Made by a program: the position numbers and the translations under genes
Shown here: piece after piece, positions 1 to 8,455 of the stretch
Numbering within the stretch: position 1 is the stretch's first letter
Layout of the letters: each line of letters begins with the position of its first letter
DNA from: Thiothrix sp.
GTDB taxonomy: Bacteria; Pseudomonadota; Gammaproteobacteria; Thiotrichales; Thiotrichaceae
Assembly (NCBI RefSeq): GCF_028714775.1
Contig: NZ_JAQTLS010000003.1
Coordinates: forward strand, 186,001 to 250,000
Direction of reading: 5' to 3'
Length of the DNA stretch: 64,000 nucleotides
The notes under the pieces: generated by a model
Told to the model about the DNA's origin: nothing
Seen by the model: only the letters and a program-made list of their open reading frames with translations
Databases searched by the model: none

Positions 1-543
1 GATGTGCAAACCATCTTCCAACGCCCGCATGTCCGCTGGGTGCTGCATGATGGTATCACGCAAGGCATTCACGGCGCGGGTATCGGTCTTGCTGCCCAAA
101 AATTGCAGGGCGAAAAAGCGTTTCACCGTACCGAGGTAATCAGTTTGCAGGTTTTGCGCGAACGTGGCGAGAATGTCGGGGGAAAGCGCGTGTTCCCAGC
201 TTGCATCCGCGACAAATTTCGGGGTACTGGCAATCAGGATCAGTGCGGCAACCCGTTCTGGCAAGGCGTGCGCGAGTGCTTGCGCGATCAAGCCGCCGAG
301 TGACCAGCCCACGATAATGGCATTGGGGGGGATGTGATCGGCAAGTTGTGTTACCGCAGTTTCCAATGCGCCTAATGGCAAATGGCTGTTAACGCCATGC
401 CCCGGCAAGTCGATGGCAATGACTTGGGCGCGTTGCGCCAGCGCGGGCAAGATGGGTTGCCAGACGTGGCTATTCATCCCCCAGCCGTGGAGGAGAACGA
501 GGGGTCTGCCCTGCCCTTCAATGTTGGTATACAATGCTTTCAC
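1..543 (-). CDS. bioH: Pimeloyl-ACP methyl ester esterase BioH (3' end outside window)
   Basis: This is an alpha/beta hydrolase whose first 181 codons are visible; the rest lies beyond the left edge. It has the HGWGMN oxyanion motif near residues 19-24 and the nucleophile elbow GWSLGG with Ser81, nearly the position known for E. coli BioH (Ser82). BioH hydrolyses pimeloyl-ACP methyl ester to release pimeloyl-ACP for biotin synthesis. The start is a GTG at 543, because the ATG one base off-frame runs straight into a stop and no in-frame ATG exists nearby. It is divergent from plsY with 30 bp between the two starts, so the promoters must overlap. Another small alpha/beta hydrolase is possible but the HGWGMN/GWSLGG pair is typical of BioH. 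Confidence 0.85.
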   Translation of the reverse strand, partial: MKALYTNIEGQGRPLVLLHGWGMNSHVWQPILPALAQRAQVIAIDLPGHGVNSHLPLGALETAVTQLADHIPPNAIIVGWSLGGLIAQALAHALPERVAALILIASTPKFVADASWEHALSPDILATFAQNLQTDYLGTVKRFFALQFLGSKTDTRAVNALRDTIMQHPADMRALEDGLHI

Positions 544-573
544 ATTTTAACTCGCATAAAAAATGGATACACC

Positions 574-1185
574 ATGGCTTATTTGCTGATCATACTCGCT
601 TACCTGCTCGGCTCGATTTCCACCGCCATCATCACCTGCAAGCTGTTGGGCTTGCCTGACCCACGCACGGTTGGCTCGAACAACCCCGGTGCAACCAATG
701 TGTTGCGTTACGGTGGTAAGAAAGCGGCGGCTGTCACCCTGCTGGGGGATTTGCTCAAAGGCTTGATCCCGGTGCTGATCGGGCAGGCTTGGGGGCTGGA
801 TTATACAGGACTGATCCTGATTGGTATCGCTGCGTTTCTGGGGCATTTATACCCACTTTACTACGGCTTCAAGGGCGGCAAAGGCGTAGCGACAGCGATT
901 GGCGTGTTTCTGGGGGTAAATTTCTGGGGCGGGCTGGCATTCGTGGCAACGTGGATGCTGATGGCTAAGGGCTTCAAGATTTCCTCATTGGCAGCACTGA
1001 TTGCTACTGCACTGTCACCGTTGTATTTCTGGTTGATTACCGGGCATGGCGGCTTAACACTGGGGGTCATATTCATGGCGGTGCTAATCTTTTGGCGGCA
1101 TCAATCCAACATCCGCAAACTGCTGTCAGGGGAAGAAGATAAAATCCAATCGAGGGAAGGTGCGGAACAGGACGGGGATGATTGA
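574..1185 (+). CDS. plsY: Glycerol-3-phosphate acyltransferase PlsY
   Basis: PlsY is an inner-membrane enzyme that acylates glycerol-3-phosphate from acyl-phosphate, the first step of phospholipid synthesis. The 203-residue protein has several hydrophobic segments and the family motifs: GSIS near residues 13-16, GSNNPGATNVLR at 34-45 and GGKGVAT at 101-107. An upstream in-frame extension exists but encodes a charged non-membrane stretch antisense to bioH, so the ATG at 574 directly before the first membrane helix is chosen. The C-terminal 25 residues are charged and probably cytoplasmic. It is convergent with aroB. Confidence 0.95.
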   Translation: MAYLLIILAYLLGSISTAIITCKLLGLPDPRTVGSNNPGATNVLRYGGKKAAAVTLLGDLLKGLIPVLIGQAWGLDYTGLILIGIAAFLGHLYPLYYGFKGGKGVATAIGVFLGVNFWGGLAFVATWMLMAKGFKISSLAALIATALSPLYFWLITGHGGLTLGVIFMAVLIFWRHQSNIRKLLSGEEDKIQSREGAEQDGDD

Positions 1186-1205
1186 GAGGAACGCCCAACG
1201 AAAGA

Positions 1206-1234
1206 CCAGTCAAGCTTATTGAGGGCTTGACTGG
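1206..1234. terminator. Stem-loop between convergent plsY and aroB
   Basis: A perfect 10-bp inverted repeat (CCAGTCAAGC / GCTTGACTGG) with a 9-nt loop lies between the two convergent stop codons. There is only a weak T-rich tail on either side, so it may act as a bidirectional transcription end or mRNA 3' protection structure. Confidence 0.6.
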
Positions 1235-1244
1235 CAAGAGGGTA

Positions 1245-2321
1245 TTACAGGTCGCGGCTCAGCACACGTTTGAGCGCGGCGGTATCAAAATCGGCAGTGA
1301 CGATGGATGCACCCAGCGATTTCATCAGCACCAGCCGTAGTGTGCCATCCAGCACCTTTTTATCGACGGACATATAGCGCATGAAATCTTCACCCGTCAT
1401 CTGTGCAGGTGGATCAACTGGCAGCTTGGCGCGTTGCAGGATATGGCGGGTATAAGCCACATCATCGGCGCTGAGCCAACCCATTTGCTGTGACAACTCC
1501 GCCGCCATCACCATGCCCGTAGCCACGGCTTCCCCGTGCAACCAGTTGCCGTAACCCATTGCCGCTTCAATCGCGTGCCCAAAGGTATGCCCCAAATTCA
1601 GCAGCGCCCGCTGGCCTGATTCGCGCTCATCCGCCGCCACCACTTCCGCCTTGTGTTCGCACGAACGGAAAATTGCATAGGTTAAGGCTTCCGGGTCACG
1701 CGCCAGCAGCTTATCCATGTTCGCATCCAGCCATTGCAGGAATGCAGGGTCACGGATCAGGCCGTATTTCACCACTTCCGCAATCCCCGCACTGAGTTCA
1801 CGGTCTGCCAAGGTATTCAGGCTATCCGTGTCGATCAGCACACATTGTGGCTGGTGGAATGCACCGATCATGTTCTTGCCGAGCGGATGGTTAACACCCG
1901 TTTTACCACCGACGGAAGAATCCACCATTGCCAGCAAAGTAGTGGGAATCTGGATGAAATTAATGCCGCGTTGGTAACTCGCTGCTGCATAGCCAGTCAT
2001 ATCACCAACCACCCCGCCACCCAAGGCAATCAATGTAGTCTTGCGGTCTGCCCGCTGTTCCAGCAAATGGGTGTAAATCTGGTTGAGTACATCCAAATTT
2101 TTGTATTCCTCGCCATCGGGGAGGATCGCGGCGGAATGTTTCAAACCGTCCAACAAACGTTCAGTGGCAGCTAAATATAGCGGGGCAACGGTGGTGTTAG
2201 AAACGACCACGGCGCTTTTGCCTTTAATATGGGGCGTGACCAGTTCGGCCTGTTGCAGTAAACCTTGCCCAATGTGGATCGGGTAACTACGCTCGCCAAG
2301 GTCAAGATTGAGGGTTTGCAT
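1245..2321 (-). CDS. aroB: 3-dehydroquinate synthase AroB
   Basis: AroB converts DAHP to 3-dehydroquinate, the second step of the shikimate pathway, using NAD and a divalent metal. The 358-residue protein has normal family length. It carries [13 protein letters not shown] (NAD binding), the EVVKYG segment, [11 protein letters not shown] and [10 protein letters not shown], which supply metal and active-site residues. Its start overlaps the 3' end of aroK by 20 nt, so the pair is translationally coupled as in many gammaproteobacteria. It is the last gene of the pilMNOPQ-aroK-aroB block. Confidence 0.97.
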   Translation of the reverse strand: MQTLNLDLGERSYPIHIGQGLLQQAELVTPHIKGKSAVVVSNTTVAPLYLAATERLLDGLKHSAAILPDGEEYKNLDVLNQIYTHLLEQRADRKTTLIALGGGVVGDMTGYAAASYQRGINFIQIPTTLLAMVDSSVGGKTGVNHPLGKNMIGAFHQPQCVLIDTDSLNTLADRELSAGIAEVVKYGLIRDPAFLQWLDANMDKLLARDPEALTYAIFRSCEHKAEVVAADERESGQRALLNLGHTFGHAIEAAMGYGNWLHGEAVATGMVMAAELSQQMGWLSADDVAYTRHILQRAKLPVDPPAQMTGEDFMRYMSVDKKVLDGTLRLVLMKSLGASIVTADFDTAALKRVLSRDL

Positions 2322-2847
2322 GAGACGGTTCCTGTCCTGTGTGTTTCAATTTGGTATGGATTTCGCGCAGGATGACATTCACCTTTTGCTTGCCCGTGGG
2401 TACGACTATATCCGCGACCTCCAGATACAAGGGTTCGCGGGTTTTCAGCAGATTGCGTAAGGTTTGCAGCGGGTTTTCGGTCTGCATGAGGGGGCGGTTA
2501 CGGTCATGTTTGATACGCTGGAACAATTGGTCGGCAGCGGCTTTCAGGTAAATGACCGTGCCACCTGCTTTGATGTGTTCCCGGTTGGTTTCACGCAAGA
2601 CGCTGCCGCCGCCCGTTGCCAGCAAAATATTGGGCATGGCGGTGAGTTCCGCAATTGCCTGTTCTTCGCGCTCACGAAAGCCCGCTTCACCTTCGAGTTC
2701 AAAGATGGTGGGGATACTGACACCCGTGCGCTCTTCGATTACCTTGTCGGAATCGTAGAAAGTCAGGTTCAGTTTACGCGCAAGCTGTCGGCCTATGGTG
2801 GATTTTCCCGCGCCCATCAATCCCACCAGAATGATACTGTTCTGCAT
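2302..2847 (-). CDS. aroK: Shikimate kinase AroK
   Basis: Shikimate kinase phosphorylates shikimate with ATP. The 181-residue sequence has a P-loop GLMGAGKST at residues 9-17, the shikimate-binding [11 protein letters not shown] at 33-42, the FRERE segment near 57-61 and ATGGGSV near 78-83. It follows pilQ after about 53 nt and overlaps aroB, so it should be transcribed with the pilus operon. This order (pilQ-aroK-aroB) is conserved in Pseudomonas and relatives. Confidence 0.97.
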   Translation of the reverse strand: MQNSIILVGLMGAGKSTIGRQLARKLNLTFYDSDKVIEERTGVSIPTIFELEGEAGFREREEQAIAELTAMPNILLATGGGSVLRETNREHIKAGGTVIYLKAAADQLFQRIKHDRNRPLMQTENPLQTLRNLLKTREPLYLEVADIVVPTGKQKVNVILREIHTKLKHTGQEPSHANPQS

Positions 2848-2900
2848 GTGGGATTTATGCCAGTACTGGGCGCGGGAATCAAGCCGCTTATGGGGATGGT

Positions 2901-5267
2901 TTACGATTTACCGTCCACAATTTTGGGGGTAACGAAAATCAGCAGTTCACGTTTGTTATCACTTTTGCTGTCGGTGCGGAACAACCTGCCCAGCACCGGC
3001 ACATCACCCAATACCGGAACCTTTTTGGTGCTATTGATGTTTTCTTCCTCATGCACACCGCCAAGCACGATGGTTTGACCGTTTTCGACCAAAACCTTGG
3101 TCTGGATTTCGCGGGTGTTGATGCTGGGGATACCGCTGTAAATGCTGCCCACGGTATCCTGGTTGACTTTCAAGTCCATCGAAATGTGTTCATCCGGTGT
3201 GATCTGCGGCGTCACTTCCATACTCAGCACCGCTTTTTTGAACGATGTTGTGCTCGCACCGCTGGAAGACGCTTCTTGGTACGGGATTTCGACACCCTGC
3301 TCAATCAGTGCCTTAGTCTGGTTGGAAGTAATGACTTTCGGGCTGGAAATGATTTCACCCTTACTTTCAGCTTGCAGCGCGGAAAGCTCCATATCCACCA
3401 TGAAATCCTTGCTTAGAAGCGAGAAGCCATAGGTTCCCGCTGCCCCAGCAACCGGCAAATTGACGCTCAGACGGTCATTCAAGCCCGGTAAGGTAATTGC
3501 GGTTTTACCCGTCGGATCAGCAGCAGCCGCTGCAATACTGGTGTAATACTTATCTGACCCTGCCAAATTTCCGATCCCTACGCTGTCTTTATTAATCCAG
3601 CGGGGTGTCACCCCAAAGCGAGCGCCAAGGTCTTTGCCAAACTCATCCGTGGCACTGACAATGCGTGACTCAATCAGCACTTGCTGTACCGGCACATCCA
3701 AGGTTTTCACCAATTCGCGGATCGACTGTACTTGGCTGACGGTATCTTTGACCAACAAGGTATTGGTACGCTCATCCACCGATACCGTGCCGCGTGACGA
3801 CAGTAAGGACTGTTTTTCATCGCCCTTGGCCTTTTCAATCAACGCCGAAAGGTCTACTGCTTTAGCAAAATTGACCGCAATGTATTCGGTAATTAACGGC
3901 TCCAACTCCTGTTTGGCCTTGAGTGATTCCAGTTCCTGCTTTTCTTTGGCTTCCAACTCTGGCGCAGGCGTAACCCAAATAACGTTACCGTTTTCACGCA
4001 TCCCTAGGTTTTTGGATTCCAGCACAATGTCCAACGCCTGATCCCAAGGCACGTCTTTCAGGCGCACAGTGATATTGCCTTGCACCGTGTCGCTGACCAC
4101 GATGTTTTTGTTGGTGAAATCTGCCAACAATTGCAAAACGGCACGCACCTCAATGTCTTGGAAGTTGAGCGAGAGCTTTTCGCCATTGAAATTTTTCTTT
4201 TTCCCTTCCCCGAGTGTCAGCTTTTCTTCTGGCTTTACTTTGATCTTGTTGATAAGCACCACGTACTCGTTGCCATTACGCTCAGTACGGTAGTCAAAGT
4301 TTTCATGCCCAGAAATACGGATACGCGCCCCCATGTCACGCTGGGCAACATCGACCTCACTGGCAGGCGAGCCAAAGTCCATAACATCCATGCGATGTTG
4401 CAGGTTTTTCGGCACATCCACATCAGCGAGGGAAAGCGTCACGGTATTGCCGCGCTTTTCATCACTGACCTTTGTTTCAGCCGATGGCAAAGTAATGACC
4501 ACGCGCCCACCGCCATCCGCTTCACGGCGGAAATCAATGCCCCGCAATGCAGACGCATTGTTAGCCACGGCTGTTACAGGTGGTGGTGGCGGGGCAGAAG
4601 CTGGTGTTGCAACGGCGACCGGAGGCGTTGCAACTGGAGCAGCCTTCGGTGTTTCTTGCGGCTTGGCGGCGGATGGCGTAGCACCTACGGGCGGTACATA
4701 CCATGTATAACTGGGGTCAGGTGTCGACTTTGCCGGAGCAGGCAACACCACCGATGGCGGTAATTCAGGCACAACCGCAGCAGACTGTTTTTTATCATCT
4801 GCCGTAAGGTTGGGTGATGCTTTCGCAGCCCCTGAGCGGATCGGGGTTGACGCAGGCGGCGCACAAGCTGTGCCACAATCACCGTCAAACATCATGACAA
4901 CGGCATTACCTTGGACTTCAACCGTGTAATTGACCAGTTGCTGCATCCGCACCACAACCCGCGTCTTGCCTTTGTTATCGGCAGCTTCAACGGTTTGTAC
5001 CTTGCCGATATTGACCGTTTTTTGGCGGCTATTGGGGTTCACTTCCGTACCGGAAAAATCAAACACCAAGCGCGGGGGATTTTCCAACACCTCACCTTTG
5101 GGCAGGTTGACTGGCGAATCAAATTGCAGCCGCACTTCCGTCTGGTTGGAACCCGCCGCCTGTGCAGTTACTTCCTGTAGCTTATGTCCCGAGGCCAGCA
5201 CAACGCCCGCGACAGAAGCTGAAGACAGGAATATTGCCATCGCAACGGCATGTTTTATTGTTTTCAT
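2901..5267 (-). CDS. pilQ: Type IV pilus outer-membrane secretin PilQ
   Basis: PilQ forms the outer-membrane ring through which type IV pili pass. The 788-residue precursor has a signal peptide (residues 1-25), two AMIN-type peptidoglycan-binding beta domains (about 30-130 and 240-345), a proline/alanine-rich linker between them, a secretin/TonB short N-terminal domain (about 365-430), an N1 domain, and the C-terminal secretin domain with the VPVLGDVPVLGRLF signature. It is the last pil gene of the leftward pilMNOPQ cluster; PilP is encoded just upstream and is its known periplasmic partner. Confidence 0.97.
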   Translation of the reverse strand: MKTIKHAVAMAIFLSSASVAGVVLASGHKLQEVTAQAAGSNQTEVRLQFDSPVNLPKGEVLENPPRLVFDFSGTEVNPNSRQKTVNIGKVQTVEAADNKGKTRVVVRMQQLVNYTVEVQGNAVVMMFDGDCGTACAPPASTPIRSGAAKASPNLTADDKKQSAAVVPELPPSVVLPAPAKSTPDPSYTWYVPPVGATPSAAKPQETPKAAPVATPPVAVATPASAPPPPPVTAVANNASALRGIDFRREADGGGRVVITLPSAETKVSDEKRGNTVTLSLADVDVPKNLQHRMDVMDFGSPASEVDVAQRDMGARIRISGHENFDYRTERNGNEYVVLINKIKVKPEEKLTLGEGKKKNFNGEKLSLNFQDIEVRAVLQLLADFTNKNIVVSDTVQGNITVRLKDVPWDQALDIVLESKNLGMRENGNVIWVTPAPELEAKEKQELESLKAKQELEPLITEYIAVNFAKAVDLSALIEKAKGDEKQSLLSSRGTVSVDERTNTLLVKDTVSQVQSIRELVKTLDVPVQQVLIESRIVSATDEFGKDLGARFGVTPRWINKDSVGIGNLAGSDKYYTSIAAAAADPTGKTAITLPGLNDRLSVNLPVAGAAGTYGFSLLSKDFMVDMELSALQAESKGEIISSPKVITSNQTKALIEQGVEIPYQEASSSGASTTSFKKAVLSMEVTPQITPDEHISMDLKVNQDTVGSIYSGIPSINTREIQTKVLVENGQTIVLGGVHEEENINSTKKVPVLGDVPVLGRLFRTDSKSDNKRELLIFVTPKIVDGKS

Positions 5268-5320
5268 TATGTGCCAATCCTTTATTGATACATCGCAGGG
5301 TACTGTGTAAATTTCATTGC

Positions 5321-5851
5321 TTATTTTTTCTTTTCATCTTTATCGGATAAAGCAATCGAATTTTCCTGTTCTTTGTAACCGCCGAAACCGTTTTCTACCA
5401 ATTCCTGCAACGTCACACTCGTTTCTTCCACTTTAGTAACCTTGCCATTATTTTTACCTAAGTAATTCCCCGCCCGTACCCGGTGTACCGCGCCATCAGG
5501 AATGCGGATCAGCGCCCACAGGTCTTTGCCCTGATTCACCGTGCCGACCATGCGCAAGCCATCCAGCGGGAAACCTTCCAGAAATTCGTGTACCCGGTTG
5601 GGGTCAGGCACAACACCTCCCGCTTGGCTCGCCCCTTTGTCAGGCGCAAGTATTTTGGCATCAAACGGGTCGATTTCATGCCCCGGATAAATAAAACGGA
5701 CGTAGGGTTTTATCTCTGGAATCGGTTCGATGGGGGTCGCAGGCCGTGCCTTGACTGACGCCATGTAGGCATCCAAATCAGCATTATCCTTGCCGCAGGC
5801 TGCCACCGAGAGTAACAAGCCACAAGCAGCCAAGCACTTATGAAGGTTCAT
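5321..5851 (-). CDS. pilP: Type IV pilus inner-membrane lipoprotein PilP
   Basis: PilP connects the PilNO inner-membrane complex to PilQ. The 176-residue precursor has a lipoprotein signal with lipobox SVAAC near residue 19, a disordered Pro-rich linker (about 35-60), and a C-terminal beta domain that includes FPLDGLRMVGT, HRVRAGNYLGKNNGKV and the final LQELV..GFGGYKEQ segment typical of PilP. Its start overlaps the pilO stop by 4 nt (ATGA), which indicates translational coupling. Confidence 0.95.
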   Translation of the reverse strand: MNLHKCLAACGLLLSVAACGKDNADLDAYMASVKARPATPIEPIPEIKPYVRFIYPGHEIDPFDAKILAPDKGASQAGGVVPDPNRVHEFLEGFPLDGLRMVGTVNQGKDLWALIRIPDGAVHRVRAGNYLGKNNGKVTKVEETSVTLQELVENGFGGYKEQENSIALSDKDEKKK

Positions 5852-6507
5852 CCGGCCTTACCCCCCTTCTTGGCGTCCGTGCCTGCGGCGGGCGCTGCAC
5901 CTGCTGCGGATGTTGCCGCAGGCGCATCGACAGAATCATCCAAGTAACGGTATGTCCTGACCATAGCCTCCATCCGCAAGTTGTCGTTTTTCTCGCCCGG
6001 TTTCAGGTCAATGTCATTGATGGTCACAATGCGTGGCAACCCAGCAATATCACTGACAAACGTCGCCAGTTCACGGTAACTGCCGTGGGCAATGATCTTG
6101 ATGGGCTTTTCCGCATAGAAATCCATCATAACGTCACCACCGGGTTCAAATAATTCCAGCTCCAAACCATTGGACAAGCCTTTCTCAGAAATATCCAGAA
6201 TCAGCCCCGGAATCTCCACATCACTCGGCAACTGCCGCAGCAAATCACCGAAAACGCGCTGCATTTCACCCAGTTGTGCCTGATACAGCGGTAACTGGCT
6301 GGCGCGTTTCTGGCGCGTTTCAAAGGTTTGGCGTAATTCCTGCTCTTTTTGCTCAGCGCTAGCCAACGTATCCATTTCATCCACAATCACCAGCTTGTAT
6401 CCCAAGAACAGGATCACCAGCATGATAACTGCCAACGCCAATGACTTGACTGACCATGAAACACTGCCAGGGTCTTCCGCCAAGCCGTTTATTTCATTTA
6501 GGTTCAC
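5848..6507 (-). CDS. pilO: Type IV pilus assembly protein PilO
   Basis: PilO is a bitopic inner-membrane protein that pairs with PilN in the alignment subcomplex. The 219 residues show a short cytoplasmic N terminus, one membrane helix at about 22-42, a coiled coil (about 50-85) and a ferredoxin-like periplasmic domain; ELELFEPGG and the YRELATFVSDIAGLPRIV segment are typical. The C terminus is an Ala/Gly-rich tail ending in lysines. Starts and stops overlap those of pilN and pilP by 4 nt. Confidence 0.95.
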   Translation of the reverse strand: MNLNEINGLAEDPGSVSWSVKSLALAVIMLVILFLGYKLVIVDEMDTLASAEQKEQELRQTFETRQKRASQLPLYQAQLGEMQRVFGDLLRQLPSDVEIPGLILDISEKGLSNGLELELFEPGGDVMMDFYAEKPIKIIAHGSYRELATFVSDIAGLPRIVTINDIDLKPGEKNDNLRMEAMVRTYRYLDDSVDAPAATSAAGAAPAAGTDAKKGGKAG

Positions 6508-7115
6508 GACCCACCCCCCGGTTTGCTTTCGGCTGCCACTTTATTTTCCTCGCCCCCTTGGGTAAGCAACTGGGTAACGTCCAGCTTGAAATCACGCAGC
6601 ATCAACTGCCCATCACTTTCCGCCACCTTGCTGTCGGTGGAAATGATGTTCAGGTTGGAAGAATTCATCCACGGCGACGCATCCAGTTGCTTCATGTAAC
6701 TGGAAACCCGCGCATAAGACTCGGCTTTACCCTCCAGTTGCACCAGCGTGCCTTTCTGTTGCAAGTGCAGCAGGTACATGCCTTTAGGCAGGGCATTCAC
6801 CATTTCATCGAACAAATGCACAATCGCTGGGCGGGTACTTTGCAAGTTCTCAATCACCTTGATCCGATCCAGCAACGCCTGCCGGGTCTTGTCCAGCTCC
6901 TCAATTTTTTTGATTTGCAGGTCTAGCGAGGCGATCTCGGTTTCCAATACTTGGTTGCGGCCTTGCTGGTATTCCTGCGCATACTGCATGTAAAGGTGCG
7001 CCAGAAACACCATCCCGGCAGCACCCAACAACGTAGCGCCGACTAAGGTAAAGAACTGCTTTTTCTTCGCTTCGCGCTCTTTTTCCCGCCAAGGCAGTAA
7101 GTTTAAGCCCGCCAT
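6504..7115 (-). CDS. pilN: Type IV pilus assembly protein PilN
   Basis: PilN has the conserved cytoplasmic N-terminal peptide NLLPWR (residues 5-10) that docks into the groove of PilM, a membrane helix at about 23-43, a coiled coil and a small periplasmic domain. The 203-residue length fits the family. The start codon shares one base with the pilM stop (TAATG), showing tight coupling in the operon. Confidence 0.95.
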   Translation of the reverse strand: MAGLNLLPWREKEREAKKKQFFTLVGATLLGAAGMVFLAHLYMQYAQEYQQGRNQVLETEIASLDLQIKKIEELDKTRQALLDRIKVIENLQSTRPAIVHLFDEMVNALPKGMYLLHLQQKGTLVQLEGKAESYARVSSYMKQLDASPWMNSSNLNIISTDSKVAESDGQLMLRDFKLDVTQLLTQGGEENKVAAESKPGGGS

Positions 7116-8176
7116 TAATCCAGCCCCCGCAGCGACAAACCTGCCGCAATCAGCAGGGCTTGCATGTCATTGGTAAAACGCACCGGACTTACCTTCGTCC
7201 CCAAGGCAACGCGCGTAAACGGGTTCACAATCCGCACTGGCGTTCCGATCACAGACTGGATTTGCTCATCAATCCCCGGAATCCGGGCGCAACCGCCACA
7301 GACCAAAATTTGTGCCACGCTGTCCCGCTGGCTGGAGGCATAGTAGAACTGAAGAAAACGGTGCAACTGGCGCACCATATTGTCTTTAAATGGCTCCAAC
7401 ACTTCCGAAACGTAGTTTTCCGGCAAATTGCCTTCTTTCTTCGCCAAACCCGCCTCCTGCCACGAAAGGCCGTAACGGTGCATGATTTCTTCTGTCAATT
7501 GACGCCCGCCGAAAGCCTGTTCTCGCGAAAAGGTCAACCTGCCCTGCTCGAAAACACTGATGCCGGTCATGGTTGCCCCAAAATCGACGATGGCGAGTGA
7601 CTCATGCTGCTCCAACTCGGTGGTCAGGTAGCGCAAGACCTTTTCCAATGCGTGAGTTTCGGTATCAACGATTTCCACGGTCAAACCCGCCATTTCCGCC
7701 GCCGCAACCCGCACCTCGACGTTTTCTGAGCGCGTTGCTGCCAGCAAGACATCTACCGTGTCTGGCGAATGGGCAGACGGCCCCAGCACTTCAAAGTCGT
7801 AATTGACCTCGTTCATCGGGTAAGGGATATGCTGTTCCGCTTCCATCGCCATCTGTGCTTCCATTTCTGCACGGGGGACAGCGGCGGGCATGGAAATGAT
7901 TTTACTGATCGCCATTGAGGTGGGGACAGCCAAGGCACAGCGTTTCAAACGGGTGCGGCTATCACGTAAGGCTTTGCGGATCGCTTCGCCGACAGGCTCT
8001 GGTTCGACAATATCCTTTTCGTTGGCAACACCTTCCGGCAAGGGAGCCACAGCATAGCTTTCGATCCGGTAGTCACGCCCCTTGCGGGTCATTTCCACCA
8101 ACTTGATCGCAGAGGAACTGATGTCCAGACCAAGCAGCGATTCTTTACGGGGATAAAATGAAAACACAGGCAACAT
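7115..8176 (-). CDS. pilM: Type IV pilus actin-like ATPase PilM
   Basis: PilM is a cytoplasmic actin/FtsA-fold protein that binds ATP and the PilN N-terminal peptide. The 353 residues contain LLGLDISSSAIKLVE (phosphate-1), IVDFGATMTGISVFE (phosphate-2) and the adenosine motif VCGGCARIPGID. As first gene of the operon it is divergent from ponA, with a 279-nt intergenic region between them, the standard arrangement in pseudomonads and relatives. Confidence 0.96.
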   Translation of the reverse strand: MLPVFSFYPRKESLLGLDISSSAIKLVEMTRKGRDYRIESYAVAPLPEGVANEKDIVEPEPVGEAIRKALRDSRTRLKRCALAVPTSMAISKIISMPAAVPRAEMEAQMAMEAEQHIPYPMNEVNYDFEVLGPSAHSPDTVDVLLAATRSENVEVRVAAAEMAGLTVEIVDTETHALEKVLRYLTTELEQHESLAIVDFGATMTGISVFEQGRLTFSREQAFGGRQLTEEIMHRYGLSWQEAGLAKKEGNLPENYVSEVLEPFKDNMVRQLHRFLQFYYASSQRDSVAQILVCGGCARIPGIDEQIQSVIGTPVRIVNPFTRVALGTKVSPVRFTNDMQALLIAAGLSLRGLD

Positions 8177-8455
8177 CCGGGTTATTGTTATTATTAATAG
8201 TTAGGGATCACGTTTTTTTAATCCTATTTGTGGCTCAATGGTAGCGTCGAACCGCAAAATAGTCTACTCTGCCAATCTCGGCGGACACCTTTTCAGACAA
8301 ACGGAATCTGCGCGAAATGAACAAAACGTACTCACAGTACAATACAACAAACGCGATTCCAGACCATGTATCTACTGGCTCGGATATTCCATCAGCTAGG
8401 GGCTTAGCCCGATGGTCAGCTATCGACACTTACACTTTTTGGCTTGAATGTAGTC
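8177..8455. promoter_or_regulatory. Divergent intergenic region pilM / ponA
   Basis: This 279-nt region must carry the promoters for both the leftward pilus operon and the rightward ponA gene. It begins AT-rich next to pilM. I see no convincing gene, and no perfect sigma-54 (GG-N10-GC) or strong sigma-70 element that I would commit to. Confidence 0.5.

Noticed and set aside
8227-8290. A tRNA-like stretch (GTGGCTCAATGGTAGCG) before ponA
   Set aside because: It resembles a D-arm but there is no matching acceptor stem, anticodon arm or TTCGA T-loop at the right distances.
8235-8429. A 64-codon open frame on the minus strand between pilM and ponA
   Set aside because: No ribosome site, no recognisable protein and it lies in a divergent promoter region.
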